From the NCBI RefSeq assembly GCF_038595055.1, contig NZ_CP152002.1, positions 5,798,001 to 5,862,000 on the forward strand: a stretch of DNA of 64,000 nucleotides, in the 5' to 3' direction. Shown here one piece after another: positions 41,547-49,871 of this stretch. Numbering within the stretch: the first letter of the stretch is position 1; every line of letters begins with the position of its first letter. Under the pieces are notes generated by a model. That model was not told the origin of the DNA and ran no database searches. It was given only the letters and a program-made list of their open reading frames with translations. This DNA comes from Paenibacillus sp. FSL R7-0345 (GTDB taxonomy: Bacteria > Bacillota > Bacilli > Paenibacillales > Paenibacillaceae). A program made the translations under genes and the position numbers.

Positions 41547-43385
41547 TTAAGTATTCAGCGGCTGAAACCAGATTTTATGAAATTCGAGCCAGCCGTAAGC
41601 ATTAATGGACACTCCGCGGACTGTTCTATGGTGCGAGGTGTTGTTTTTTTTGTGAATCAGGAATAAAACGGAGTTCGTAGCCTGCATCAATGCTTCCAGT
41701 TTTGCCAGCCCCTTTTGGCGTCCATGCTCATCCGGCTCCCTGAAGACCGCATTTACCGTATGCTGTACCGCCTTTGACGTCTCCGTATCAAATGCGGACT
41801 GCAAATAGTTTTTTTGCAGATACAATTGAACTTCACTTATTTCATCATCCCCCAGCACACTTCCAAATAAACGGACATCATACTGTGAAAATGGCTCCCT
41901 GTTCTTCTCCTCCCCTATCCGGTCAACGACTTTAATCTCCACCCGGATGCCGAATTTCCCGGCCTGCTCCCGGATCCAACCAGCATCACCGCGGTGAAAA
42001 GAGTTCACATGCAGCCTGAGTATCTCACCCGCATATCCGCTTGCTGCAAGCAGTGCACGAATGACCACAGGATCCGGAGGAGCGCTGTTATTCGACATCT
42101 CTGCCCGCTCTCCCGGAAGATAACGGAACCCGAAAGCAGGGTGTAACCGGTCCTCTCCCAGCTCTTCAATCATCTTGTTCCGGTCAATCAGCAAATTCAG
42201 CGCTTTCCGGAAATCCGGATGATTCTGCGGGCCTTTTGTCTCCTGATTGAACACAAGCAACGTACAGCAGGAGAACCGGGTTTCCAGATCCATCCACTCC
42301 CCGCCGCCTTCCTCCAGAACCTTCTGATATGCCTTGGAAGCATCCCCGTGTGAGGACATGACTGAGGACCAGTCAGGCTCAGGAAAACCCTCCCCTTCCA
42401 TACCGGACAAGTTCAAAATTTCAACCCGGTCAAGCTGCGGCCGCCCCCGGAAATGCTGTGCAAAAGCTTTCAGCACACAAATTCCGTCACTATGACGCTC
42501 AATCCGAAATGGCCCTGTACCCACCGGACGGACCGCGAAATCCGCTTCAGCATATCCGCCCATGTCTGCTGGTATGATGCTTGCCGGAATTGTGCAGAGA
42601 AAGCGCAGAAACAAATAATTCGGCTCCCGTAGCCGGATCCGGACGGTTTTGGCATCCAGCGCCTCAATCCTATCCATATCCTGAAACATCCAGACCCCCT
42701 CATAGATCTCCGGCTTCAAACGCAGCCTGTTCAGTGAGAACAAGACATCTCCGGCACTCAGTTCCTTACCATGGTGGAACAATACACCTTTTCTCAGATG
42801 AAATATCCACTCCCTGTTATCCTGGCTTTTTTCCCAGGAATGGGCTATACAGGGTTCAACTCTCCGGCTTGTCTGATCATATTCCACCAGTGTATTAAAC
42901 AGCTGCCCCGCCATATGACAATCAAATGCATAATATACCTGCCCCGGGTCCAGAGTAAAAATCTGCCGGTATACCGGAAAGCGCAGCGTATCCTGCTCTG
43001 CTTCCTGCACAATCTGTGTTGAAAAGCCGATTCTCCGCGATAGCCAGTCCCTGAACTGCTCCTTGGCCGTATGTCCCCCGAACCGGTTCATCAGCTCCAT
43101 AGCACCGTCTACATCGCTCTGCTCCATCTTAAGCTTTACTTCCTGCAGCAGAATGGCATCCGAATCAGCCAGCAGTGTCAGAATAGAGGAGTGGCCGCGG
43201 CCTAATCCCGGCTGCCAGTTAATCCAGGACATGCCGTTAAGCGTACGGATGATCTGTTTGGCATAACGCGGCGTACAGTGCCAGGTCCCCGCAAGCTTTT
43301 CGACAGTAACCGCGAACGGTTCTCCTGTCTCATGTTCTTTGGCCGCACAGCGAAGCTCCAAAAAATGCAGGGCTGCTGTTAACAT
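41547..43385 (-). CDS. SgrR-like transcriptional regulator with solute-binding domain
   Basis: 612 aa. The N-terminal winged-HTH domain (~1-110: GTWHCTPRYAKQIIRTL, then WQPGLGRGHSS) is fused to a peptide-binding-type (SBP family 5) domain (~160-600: LVEYDQTSRRVEPCIAHSW, FHLRKGVLFHHGKELSAGDV, RPVGTGPFRI). This is the architecture of SgrR, a sugar-phosphate-stress regulator of enterics. Bacillus relatives sit beside MFS exporters, as here. ATG 43385 follows GGAGGAG by 7 nt. It likely controls the divergent MFS gene. Confidence 0.87.
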   Translation of the reverse strand: MLTAALHFLELRCAAKEHETGEPFAVTVEKLAGTWHCTPRYAKQIIRTLNGMSWINWQPGLGRGHSSILTLLADSDAILLQEVKLKMEQSDVDGAMELMNRFGGHTAKEQFRDWLSRRIGFSTQIVQEAEQDTLRFPVYRQIFTLDPGQVYYAFDCHMAGQLFNTLVEYDQTSRRVEPCIAHSWEKSQDNREWIFHLRKGVLFHHGKELSAGDVLFSLNRLRLKPEIYEGVWMFQDMDRIEALDAKTVRIRLREPNYLFLRFLCTIPASIIPADMGGYAEADFAVRPVGTGPFRIERHSDGICVLKAFAQHFRGRPQLDRVEILNLSGMEGEGFPEPDWSSVMSSHGDASKAYQKVLEEGGGEWMDLETRFSCCTLLVFNQETKGPQNHPDFRKALNLLIDRNKMIEELGEDRLHPAFGFRYLPGERAEMSNNSAPPDPVVIRALLAASGYAGEILRLHVNSFHRGDAGWIREQAGKFGIRVEIKVVDRIGEEKNREPFSQYDVRLFGSVLGDDEISEVQLYLQKNYLQSAFDTETSKAVQHTVNAVFREPDEHGRQKGLAKLEALMQATNSVLFLIHKKNNTSHHRTVRGVSINAYGWLEFHKIWFQPLNT

Positions 43386-43496
43386 ATCTATTCTCCTCCG
43401 CAATAAAAAGGTGATCTCACTTGGACTTATTGTACCCTTTTCATCCTCTTTTGGGCAGATATACTTAATTCAGACCACAACAAAAGGATGATGGGA

Positions 43497-44750
43497 ATGA
43501 CAACCGACACGAAACAGCATACAACCAAAAACAAAACAGCATTTCATCCGGTAGCCTGGGGTGTGATACTTGGAACTTTTCTTTCCAGAACCGGCTTCTT
43601 CATGACGATTCCCTTTCTGGGCATCTATCTGGGACAGGTAAAAGGCATAGATCCGGCAACCATCGGCGCGATTCTGGCCCTTAGCCTATTTGCGGGAACC
43701 TGGGGAAGCTTTGTCGGCGGAGCCCTCTCAGACCGCATTGGCAGGTACCCGGTGATGATCGCTTCGATGGCATTATGGAGTCTCGTTTTTATAGGCTTCG
43801 CTTTTGCGGATGCAACCTGGCTTTTTTTCCTGCTGAGCGGTCTGAACGGATTGTTCCGCAGCTTGTTCGAACCGACCGCCCGGGCTCTGCTCACTGATGT
43901 GACACCGGAGGAGCGCCGGACAGATGTATTTAATGCAAGATATTTCGCCATTAATGTCGGCGGGGCAATCGGACCGCTTATAGGATTAAAGCTGGGTATC
44001 GGAGGCTCTTCCTCACTAGTGCCTTTTATGCTGAGCGCAGCTATTTATTTCTTTTACGCCATCGTTCTGGTTATCTTTAGCATCAAATATAAGCCGCCAG
44101 CCGTAAATGATTCCGGTTCAGTCACGGTAAAACAAATGGTTGGAATTATGATTACGGACAAGGTATTCCTTTACTTTCTGATCGGCAATATCTTTGTGTT
44201 TGGAGCTTACTCCCATCTGGATACGACACTATCACAATATATCGGCCATGAGCGGATTGGGACATACTCGTTACTGTTCATAATCAATACACTGTCTGTG
44301 GTGACGCTTCAATATCCGCTGGCAAAGCTAATGAAGCGGTTCTCCTCGCTGACCGCCCTCAAAGCCGGATGTCTGTTTTTCGGGCTCGGCTTGCTTGGAC
44401 TGGGATCATTCGACCAAATCATATTCCTTGCCTTATCCATGATCGTCTTTACGCTCGGGGAGATTCTCTGCTTTGTGATCGGCGATGTACTGATTGGCGA
44501 AATCGCTCCTGCACATCTGAGAGGAGCTTATTACGGAGCCAGCGGATTTGCTTTTATCGGACAGAGCATTTGTACCTGGTTAGGCGGAATCCTGCTGCAG
44601 ACCCTGGGCTTTGATCATGGCCCGCTCATTTTCAGCATTCTCATGCTGCTTACCTTTGTTGCTTATCCCTTTTTCCACCGGGGCCAACAGCTGCGGGAGC
44701 AGCAAACAGGGCAGACCGGCAAAAGCACGAATGTTGTGTCCGGCACCTAA
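43497..44750 (+). CDS. MFS transporter
   Basis: A 417-aa protein with about twelve helices. The A-motif-like GGALSDRIGRYPVM follows TM2, and GPLIGLKLG lies near TM5. It resembles drug/sugar-efflux MFS proteins (MdtH/YttB-like). AAAGG lies 9 nt before ATG 43497; the two ATGs upstream overlap the site. Divergent from the SgrR-like gene (~110 bp), which suggests regulated export of a small solute. Confidence 0.87.
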   Translation: MTTDTKQHTTKNKTAFHPVAWGVILGTFLSRTGFFMTIPFLGIYLGQVKGIDPATIGAILALSLFAGTWGSFVGGALSDRIGRYPVMIASMALWSLVFIGFAFADATWLFFLLSGLNGLFRSLFEPTARALLTDVTPEERRTDVFNARYFAINVGGAIGPLIGLKLGIGGSSSLVPFMLSAAIYFFYAIVLVIFSIKYKPPAVNDSGSVTVKQMVGIMITDKVFLYFLIGNIFVFGAYSHLDTTLSQYIGHERIGTYSLLFIINTLSVVTLQYPLAKLMKRFSSLTALKAGCLFFGLGLLGLGSFDQIIFLALSMIVFTLGEILCFVIGDVLIGEIAPAHLRGAYYGASGFAFIGQSICTWLGGILLQTLGFDHGPLIFSILMLLTFVAYPFFHRGQQLREQQTGQTGKSTNVVSGT

Positions 44751-44762
44751 TGTAAGGGATGG

Positions 44763-44815
44763 AAAAACAAACAGCGGTGCAGGGACCTCATCGTCCCTGC
44801 ACCGCTGTTTTGTTT
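44763..44815. terminator. Bidirectional terminator between MFS gene and dnaI
   Basis: A 17-bp perfect stem (44770-44786 with 44793-44809), loop CTCATC, with A-rich and T-rich flanks. Confidence 0.9.
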
Positions 44816-44831
44816 ATTATAATGCCTCAGC

Positions 44832-45788
44832 CTATTTGTTTCTCCCCCGCTGGTTCTCCCCGTGCAAAGGAATAACGTCGACAAACGGAGCAATCCGGTC
44901 CATCAGCCGCTGTCCCTTGTACTGTTCCTCGCCGTCCTTGCTGGTGAAGCTAAGGTGCTTCTCCAGTCCGTCCAGCGGATAGTTCGAGGTATAGAAGGTC
45001 GGCTTACGGTTCATCCGGTAATTCAGAATAGCCCCCAGCACATGGTCACGCGCCCAGGGATTCAAATTCTCCGCACCAATATCGTCAAAAATCAGCAGGT
45101 CGCAGTTTTTGAGCGTATCCGTTGTTTCCTTCAGCTTCTGTCCGTCCAGCATGATCGACTTCAGATCCTCAATGAAATCCGGCATATAGACAATCACACC
45201 GCTGTAGCCGGCAACCGCCAGCTCATGGAGCAGGTAGCACATCAGGAAGGTTTTGCCTGTACCGAAGGTGCCGTGCAGATAAATACCTTGCGTGCTCAGG
45301 CCTTCTTCTTTTACTCCGGTAATATAATCAAAAATTTTATTCACGGCAGAGGCCCGGCGCGGGTCCTTGCCCATAATATCCATCTCGTCATAACCGCCGT
45401 TCAGCACACGCTCATCCACATAAAAGCTGCGGATCCGTCTGCGGATGCTGTCCTGATTATCCTGGGCGATCTTCAGGTTGCAGGCTGTCTTCCGCTCAAA
45501 TAAATCCGGCGAGCCGTTTACACTCTCGACCGTAAGCTTGCTGTAGTGGCCCTGAAAATCATTCGGGCAATGCTCAAGACCCGGACAGTTCGCACAATTC
45601 CGGCTTTCCCGCACATACTGGTACAGCCGGCTCAGATTAAGCCTCAGCCGCGATTCATCCAGCTCCGGATGCTCGGCCTGCAGCTGCTTCACCAGCGGAT
45701 CATTCAGCAGGTTCTGCTCAAGATCGCGGGAGCGCTGGCGCAGGGCCGGATTATTCATCGAACGCAGCACTTCGCCCATCGACTCCAT
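44832..45788 (-). CDS. dnaI: Primosomal helicase loader DnaI
   Basis: 318 aa. The N-terminal helicase-binding domain holds a zinc site (CANCPGLEHC), and the C-terminal AAA+ ATPase holds Walker A GTFGTGKT, Walker B LLIFDDIG and sensor YTSNYPL. It loads the replicative helicase DnaC at the origin and at restart sites together with DnaB and DnaD. It lies 18 bp downstream of dnaB in the same operon. Confidence 0.94.
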   Translation of the reverse strand: MESMGEVLRSMNNPALRQRSRDLEQNLLNDPLVKQLQAEHPELDESRLRLNLSRLYQYVRESRNCANCPGLEHCPNDFQGHYSKLTVESVNGSPDLFERKTACNLKIAQDNQDSIRRRIRSFYVDERVLNGGYDEMDIMGKDPRRASAVNKIFDYITGVKEEGLSTQGIYLHGTFGTGKTFLMCYLLHELAVAGYSGVIVYMPDFIEDLKSIMLDGQKLKETTDTLKNCDLLIFDDIGAENLNPWARDHVLGAILNYRMNRKPTFYTSNYPLDGLEKHLSFTSKDGEEQYKGQRLMDRIAPFVDVIPLHGENQRGRNK

Positions 45789-45806
45789 TGCTGCACCTCG
45801 CTTTCT

Positions 45807-47354
45807 TTACGGCGTCCTCAGAGCGCCCTTCTTCTTGCTGGCCTTGATATCGGCCGCTTTCTTCATCATCGCCGCGAATTCCTCTTCCGATACTGTACCG
45901 GCACTTCCGTCATCCGTAACAATCGGAATCTCCGGCTTCGCGGCACGGCTGCCGCTCTTGTTATAGGAACGCTGGCGCGTTCCGGAAGCTGCTCCGGCTG
46001 TACCGGAAGCCGCGCTCTTGCCTTTGACCTTGGACTGGTCACGGATATACTTTACAGCCTTCTCGTAAGTATTCACCTGCTTGACCAGCATGTTAGAGGC
46101 GATGGCTTCCACAAAATTGCGGTTCATCCGCTGTTCGCCGCCCGAAGCCACCATTGTCATCAGGTAATGAATCAGCACATTAATGACTTCACCGCTCAGC
46201 TTGTAGTTCAGGTCTATTTTCTCGAATATATCCATCAGCTGGCCCGGAACTGCACCCGGGAAAAAAGTTTGCAGCAGCCGGGTATAAGGCTCGTTGCGCA
46301 GCATCATATTATATTGGTGAATGTCACATTTGGACAGGAACTGCGGAGGCACCTCTACATAATACTCCATCTCTACCGGCTGCTCCTCCGGAATCACCGG
46401 CTCTTCCAGGTCACCGGCCGCCGCTGCACGCAGCGACACCACCTTGGCTGCAGCGATCTCCCGCTTCTCCTGGCGCTTCATATCCTGACGGAAATGCTGG
46501 CTTGCCCGGTACTGCAGCGTATCCAGAATAACCTCGCCGTCCGGCGTGAACATCCCGTCTTCATCCAGCAGCCGGCATAAGTCCTGCGGCCCCAGATCAT
46601 ATTTACGGGCCACATAGTTGATTACGCCCATCTGGTTATGGTCAAAGCGCAGCTTCTCGACATGCATCCGGTTCACCGACTCCCGCGGAAAGCGCAGAAT
46701 AATGTCGCTGTACCCGATAGCCGGCTCGCTGCTTTCACTGAAGCCCGGCTGCTTCACTGTAGCCACTTCAGCCAGAGCCTGCTCCAGCTCATAATCAATT
46801 ACATGCGTGTTCAGCTGAAAAATATCATAAAAAGGCACGGAAATATTCTCTTTGCCGATTGAGCGGCGGCTCCACTCCTCCGGTTCGCGGTTCCAGAACT
46901 GCTCACGCAGGGACAGGACGGCAAACTTCCCGATCTTGTCACGCAGCAGCAGCGTCAAATGCTGGGTTGCGAAAAAGTCAGCGGGCGAGAGCGGCTGAAG
47001 CAGCTCATATTCATACATATAATCATCATTCTCCGGCATGTAAATCCGGCAGGCCGCAAGCAATCCTACCGCCTCCAGCCTGGAAGCCTGGTCCACTAAA
47101 TATTTACGGCCTTTCTCGTTCGGTTCAACACCCAGTGTCATAAACAGCCTGCGCTGCTGCTCCACTGAAGAATAGCCGATCGATTCTGCCGGTATATGCT
47201 CAAACAGCAGCCTGTAAAGGCTGATCGCAAAGGCTCCTACCATTGGCTGATAGACTGAACCCAGCATACGTGAATCTACATGGCTAAGACCGAATTCGCG
47301 GGAAACGCAGTACCGGTGATGTTCGGTGAAATGATGCAGGCTACTCATGCGCAT
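45807..47354 (-). CDS. dnaB: Replication initiation/membrane attachment protein DnaB (helicase co-loader)
   Basis: 515 aa. N-terminal DnaB/DnaD winged-helix region (YRLLFEHIPAESIG...), a middle DDBH domain (VNRMHVEKLRFDHNQMGVINYVARKYDLGPQDL) and a second DnaD-like domain (~340-430, LNYKLSGEVINVLIHYLM). The C-terminal tail is Lys/Ser-rich. It belongs to the Gram-positive primosome and acts with DnaI. The start is supported by GGAGG 9 nt upstream. Confidence 0.92.
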   Translation of the reverse strand: MRMSSLHHFTEHHRYCVSREFGLSHVDSRMLGSVYQPMVGAFAISLYRLLFEHIPAESIGYSSVEQQRRLFMTLGVEPNEKGRKYLVDQASRLEAVGLLAACRIYMPENDDYMYEYELLQPLSPADFFATQHLTLLLRDKIGKFAVLSLREQFWNREPEEWSRRSIGKENISVPFYDIFQLNTHVIDYELEQALAEVATVKQPGFSESSEPAIGYSDIILRFPRESVNRMHVEKLRFDHNQMGVINYVARKYDLGPQDLCRLLDEDGMFTPDGEVILDTLQYRASQHFRQDMKRQEKREIAAAKVVSLRAAAAGDLEEPVIPEEQPVEMEYYVEVPPQFLSKCDIHQYNMMLRNEPYTRLLQTFFPGAVPGQLMDIFEKIDLNYKLSGEVINVLIHYLMTMVASGGEQRMNRNFVEAIASNMLVKQVNTYEKAVKYIRDQSKVKGKSAASGTAGAASGTRQRSYNKSGSRAAKPEIPIVTDDGSAGTVSEEEFAAMMKKAADIKASKKKGALRTP

Positions 47355-47583
47355 CTGCGGATACCTCCCCCTCTTTTACACGAATTCATGCAGATTTCTA
47401 TTCTATCACAAAACACCCGGCCGGAAATGTAAAAAAAGAACCAAATAACCCGGTTTTCACCGTATAATCGACAACTTTTGAAATCTTGCTGACGATAGCG
47501 AAAAATAAGAGAAAAGTCCGGCGCCGTTTCTTCCAGCTATCATTCCAGTTTATTCCGTCTTGTCCCGGCCGATGACTGAAGAT

Positions 47584-47629
47584 AAAAAAACGGCCTTACC
47601 GTTCCCTTACAGGAATAGCAGCCGTTTTT
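47584..47629. terminator. Terminator downstream of yuiB
   Basis: AAAAACGGC/GCCGTTTTT stem with an inner TTCC-CTTACA-GGAA hairpin. Flanked by A and T runs, so it can act in both directions. Confidence 0.75.
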
Positions 47630-47646
47630 AGCATTATTTCTGTTAC

Positions 47647-47943
47647 TTAAAACATTTTATAACCGCCCAGGCGCAGCTTCTGGATCGTCCAGCCGCTTAG
47701 CACTGCACCCGCGAGCCCGGCAATTCCGGTCAGATAATCAACGATGTGGAAGCTGCCCAGATGCTCCCACAGAGTCATAACATTCCTGTCCCAGATGGAA
47801 TAGACCACTACGGGCAGGATGACAATTACGAACAGGTAGGCGGGGAACCAGGTGGTCTTCATTAACATGTTAAGGATAAAACCGATGCCAAACATCATAA
47901 CAAAGAACAACACGGCCAGCACAAATACAGGAATAAACCCCAT
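47647..47943 (-). CDS. yuiB: YuiB-like membrane protein
   Basis: 98 aa with three helices. The FFVMMFGIGFILNMLMKTTWFPAY core and the GAVLSGWTIQKLR...GYKMF C-terminus match the YuiB family. In Bacillus yuiB lies next to yumB/yumC, homologues of which lie 2-4 kb away here, so the neighbourhood is conserved. ATG 47943 follows GAGGGG. Function unknown. Confidence 0.75.
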   Translation of the reverse strand: MGFIPVFVLAVLFFVMMFGIGFILNMLMKTTWFPAYLFVIVILPVVVYSIWDRNVMTLWEHLGSFHIVDYLTGIAGLAGAVLSGWTIQKLRLGGYKMF

Positions 47944-48081
47944 CGGACTGCCATCCCCTCTCTCTATAAAGAACCGCACACAAGAGTCTGATTAATAGTA
48001 AGTTTACTAGAAAAAATGTAGCGAAGCAATGAACATTATTGTCAATGTAATCCGCTTTCAGGCAAAACCGCGGCTCAGCGT

Positions 48082-48111
48082 TTGCTCTTGGCCGTCCGCA
48101 TGCGATACAAT
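48082..48111 (+). promoter_or_regulatory. Candidate hemQ promoter
   Basis: TTGCTC (48082-48087), an 18-nt spacer, TACAAT (48106-48111). If used, the whole 66-bp repeat array would be transcribed as a ~335-nt hemQ leader. Confidence 0.45.
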
Positions 48112-48194
48112 GCATATAGATTAACCGGACCGTACATAGAAGCGTATGCTTTGGAACCGGATTTAACACTAATGCTGTAATGATTCCAATGAAA

Positions 48195-48440
48195 GTTTTA
48201 CGCGTAGTACATCCTACGGAGCTTATGCTTCGTAAAACTAAGCGCATGCTTTCGAAGCAAGTTTTACACGAAGTACATTCTACGGAGCTTATGCTTCGTA
48301 AAACTAAGCGTATGCTTTCGAAGCAAGTTTTACACGAAGTACATTCTACGGAGCTTATGCTTCGTAAAACAAAGCGTATGCTTTCGAAGCGAGTTTTACA
48401 CGTAGTACATCCTACGGAGCTTATGCTTCGTAAAACTTTT
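48195..48440. repeat. 66-bp tandem repeat array upstream of hemQ
   Basis: GTTTTAC starts recur at exact 66-bp steps (48195, 48261, 48327, 48393), four copies. Each copy holds a dyad GTTTTAC...GTAAAAC reinforced by GAAG/CTTC, an inner CGTAG-N6-CTACG dyad (perfect in the first and last copies), and TGCTT-TCG-AAGCA between copies. The array ends about 15 bp before the hemQ start codon, immediately ahead of its AAGGAG site. Since 66 is a multiple of three, a 22-residue repeat peptide appears to be encoded, but it has no ribosome binding site. Confidence 0.95.
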
Positions 48441-48453
48441 AAGGAGTGAGAAC

Positions 48454-49212
48454 ATGAACGAAGCCGCTTTGACCCTGGAAGGCTGGTACGCCCTGCATGA
48501 CTTCCGCTCACTGGACTGGAAGGCCTGGACTGCCGCCGATGATGAGGAGCGTGCCGTAGCCCTGGAAGAGCTGCATGCCTTCATGGAGGAATGGGGACCG
48601 GTAGAGGAAGCCAAAGAAGGAAGCACTGCAGTATATTCCATTGTCGGCCAGAAGGCTGATTTCGTGATGATGTTTCTGCGGGAGAGCCTGGAAGCGCTGA
48701 ATGCCCTGGAAACTGCATTTAACAAAATTGCATTCGCCCAATATACAACCAAAGCCTATTCTTATGTCAGTATCGTCGAGCTGAGCAACTACGCCGCAGG
48801 AGGAAGTGCCGGAGACGGCAGCGATCCGATGCAGAATCCGCATGTGGCTGCCCGCCTGAAGCCTATTCTGCCGCAGGCGAAGCATATCTGCTTCTACCCG
48901 ATGAACAAGAAGCGCGAGCTCGCCGATAACTGGTACATGCTTGATATGGACAAGCGCCGTGAACTGATGCATTCACACGGCTTGATCGGCCGCGGCTATG
49001 CCGGCAAGGTGAAGCAGATTATTACCGGCTCCGTCGGCTTTGACGACTGGGAATGGGGCGTAACCCTCTTTGCCGAAGATGCGCTGCAGTTCAAGAAGCT
49101 GGTATACGAGATGCGTTTCGACGAAGTCAGCGCCCGCTACGGCGAGTTCGGCCCGTTCTATGTCGGCAACCTGCTGACAACAGAGACATTCGAAGAGCTG
49201 CTTAAGCTGTAA
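48454..49212 (+). CDS. hemQ: Coproheme decarboxylase (HemQ/ChdC)
   Basis: A 252-aa chlorite-dismutase-fold enzyme that turns coproheme III into haem b with peroxide, the last step of the Gram-positive haem pathway. The motif FYPMNKKRE holds the reactive tyrosine (~148), and the LMHSHGLIGR segment holds the proximal haem histidine (~173-175). FAEDALQFKKLVYEMRFDEVSARYGEFGPFYVG closes the domain. AAGGAG precedes the ATG. It feeds haem to SdhC and the cytochromes. Confidence 0.93.
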   Translation: MNEAALTLEGWYALHDFRSLDWKAWTAADDEERAVALEELHAFMEEWGPVEEAKEGSTAVYSIVGQKADFVMMFLRESLEALNALETAFNKIAFAQYTTKAYSYVSIVELSNYAAGGSAGDGSDPMQNPHVAARLKPILPQAKHICFYPMNKKRELADNWYMLDMDKRRELMHSHGLIGRGYAGKVKQIITGSVGFDDWEWGVTLFAEDALQFKKLVYEMRFDEVSARYGEFGPFYVGNLLTTETFEELLKL

Positions 49213-49225
49213 TTTATAATGAAGC

Positions 49226-49259
49226 AAAGGATGATTTCCTGCGGGAGATCATCCTTTTT
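49226..49259 (+). terminator. Terminator of hemQ
   Basis: A 14-bp stem (49226-49239 with 49244-49257, one G-T pair) with a 4-nt loop and T5. Confidence 0.88.
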
Positions 49260-49503
49260 GTTTATGTTAGTTGGCTAGGCCGATTCTCAGTAATGGTCTC
49301 TCCTCAATAGTACTCAACAACATTGCTCCTCAACAACTAATTGGATTTTAGACACTTATTTCTCCGAATTCACGGCATTTCCAATGAAATAAATGCCTTT
49401 TTTCCACTTAGTTCAATCAATCTTCTGCCTTACGCAGCAGGCATACTGCCTAAAGCTTTCAAGCGGATGCTACCGCTCTGTAAAGCCTAAGACTCCCTTC
49501 ATG
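49260..49503. other. Non-coding spacer between hemQ and ndh operon ends
   Basis: A 244-bp stretch between two terminators. No gene or array was seen; it has low-complexity T/C-rich sequence resembling single diverged copies of intergenic repeats. Confidence 0.5.
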
Positions 49504-49542
49504 AAAAAACAGACCGTTCCTTTTGACCAGAACGGTCTGTTT
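49504..49542 (-). terminator. Terminator of the ndh operon
   Basis: AAACAGACCGTTC/GAACGGTCTGTTT, 13-bp perfect stem; T-run on the minus strand. Confidence 0.88.
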
Positions 49543-49612
49543 CTTAAATGCTTGTGACGGAGCTGCTATTATGGGCAGCCCTTCTTATAGAAGGTGCCCA
49601 GTCAGTGTAACC

Positions 49613-49870
49613 TTACTCGTCTTCGTCCTCGTCATTCTCCCCGCGCAGACTCTCCAGATACTCTGCAGTAGCCCGGTCACGGGCCCGGCTCTTATCCTTC
49701 AGCCGTTCAATGGCGGGCTGAATAAGCAGATCAATTTCCTTTTGGACCGGATAAGCCAGGTCATACCGGCTCTGGTCCTCCAGGTAAGTGCCTACCTCAA
49801 TCAGAGCATTGTAACGGTCCAGCTCCTCACGCGTCAGCAGCCCGCGGACTTGTACGCTGCAGTGGCGCAT
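49613..49870 (-). CDS. Small acidic-tailed protein co-transcribed with ndh, unrecognised
   Basis: 85 aa, helical (LTREELDRYNALIEVGTYLE, then LAYPVQKEIDLLIQPAIERL), ending in a strongly acidic tail GENDEDEDE. The ATG lies 1 nt after the ndh stop codon, with GGGGAG inside ndh as ribosome binding site, so it is translationally linked to the dehydrogenase. No family was recognised. A partner or regulator of NDH-2 is possible but only inferred from position. Confidence 0.7.
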   Translation of the reverse strand: MRHCSVQVRGLLTREELDRYNALIEVGTYLEDQSRYDLAYPVQKEIDLLIQPAIERLKDKSRARDRATAEYLESLRGENDEDEDE

Positions 49871-49871
49871 C

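Noticed and set aside
48180..48449. An 89-aa open frame encoding 22-residue repeats upstream of hemQ
   Set aside because: There is no ribosome binding site, the frame exists because the 66-bp period is a multiple of three, and the opposite strand is open too.
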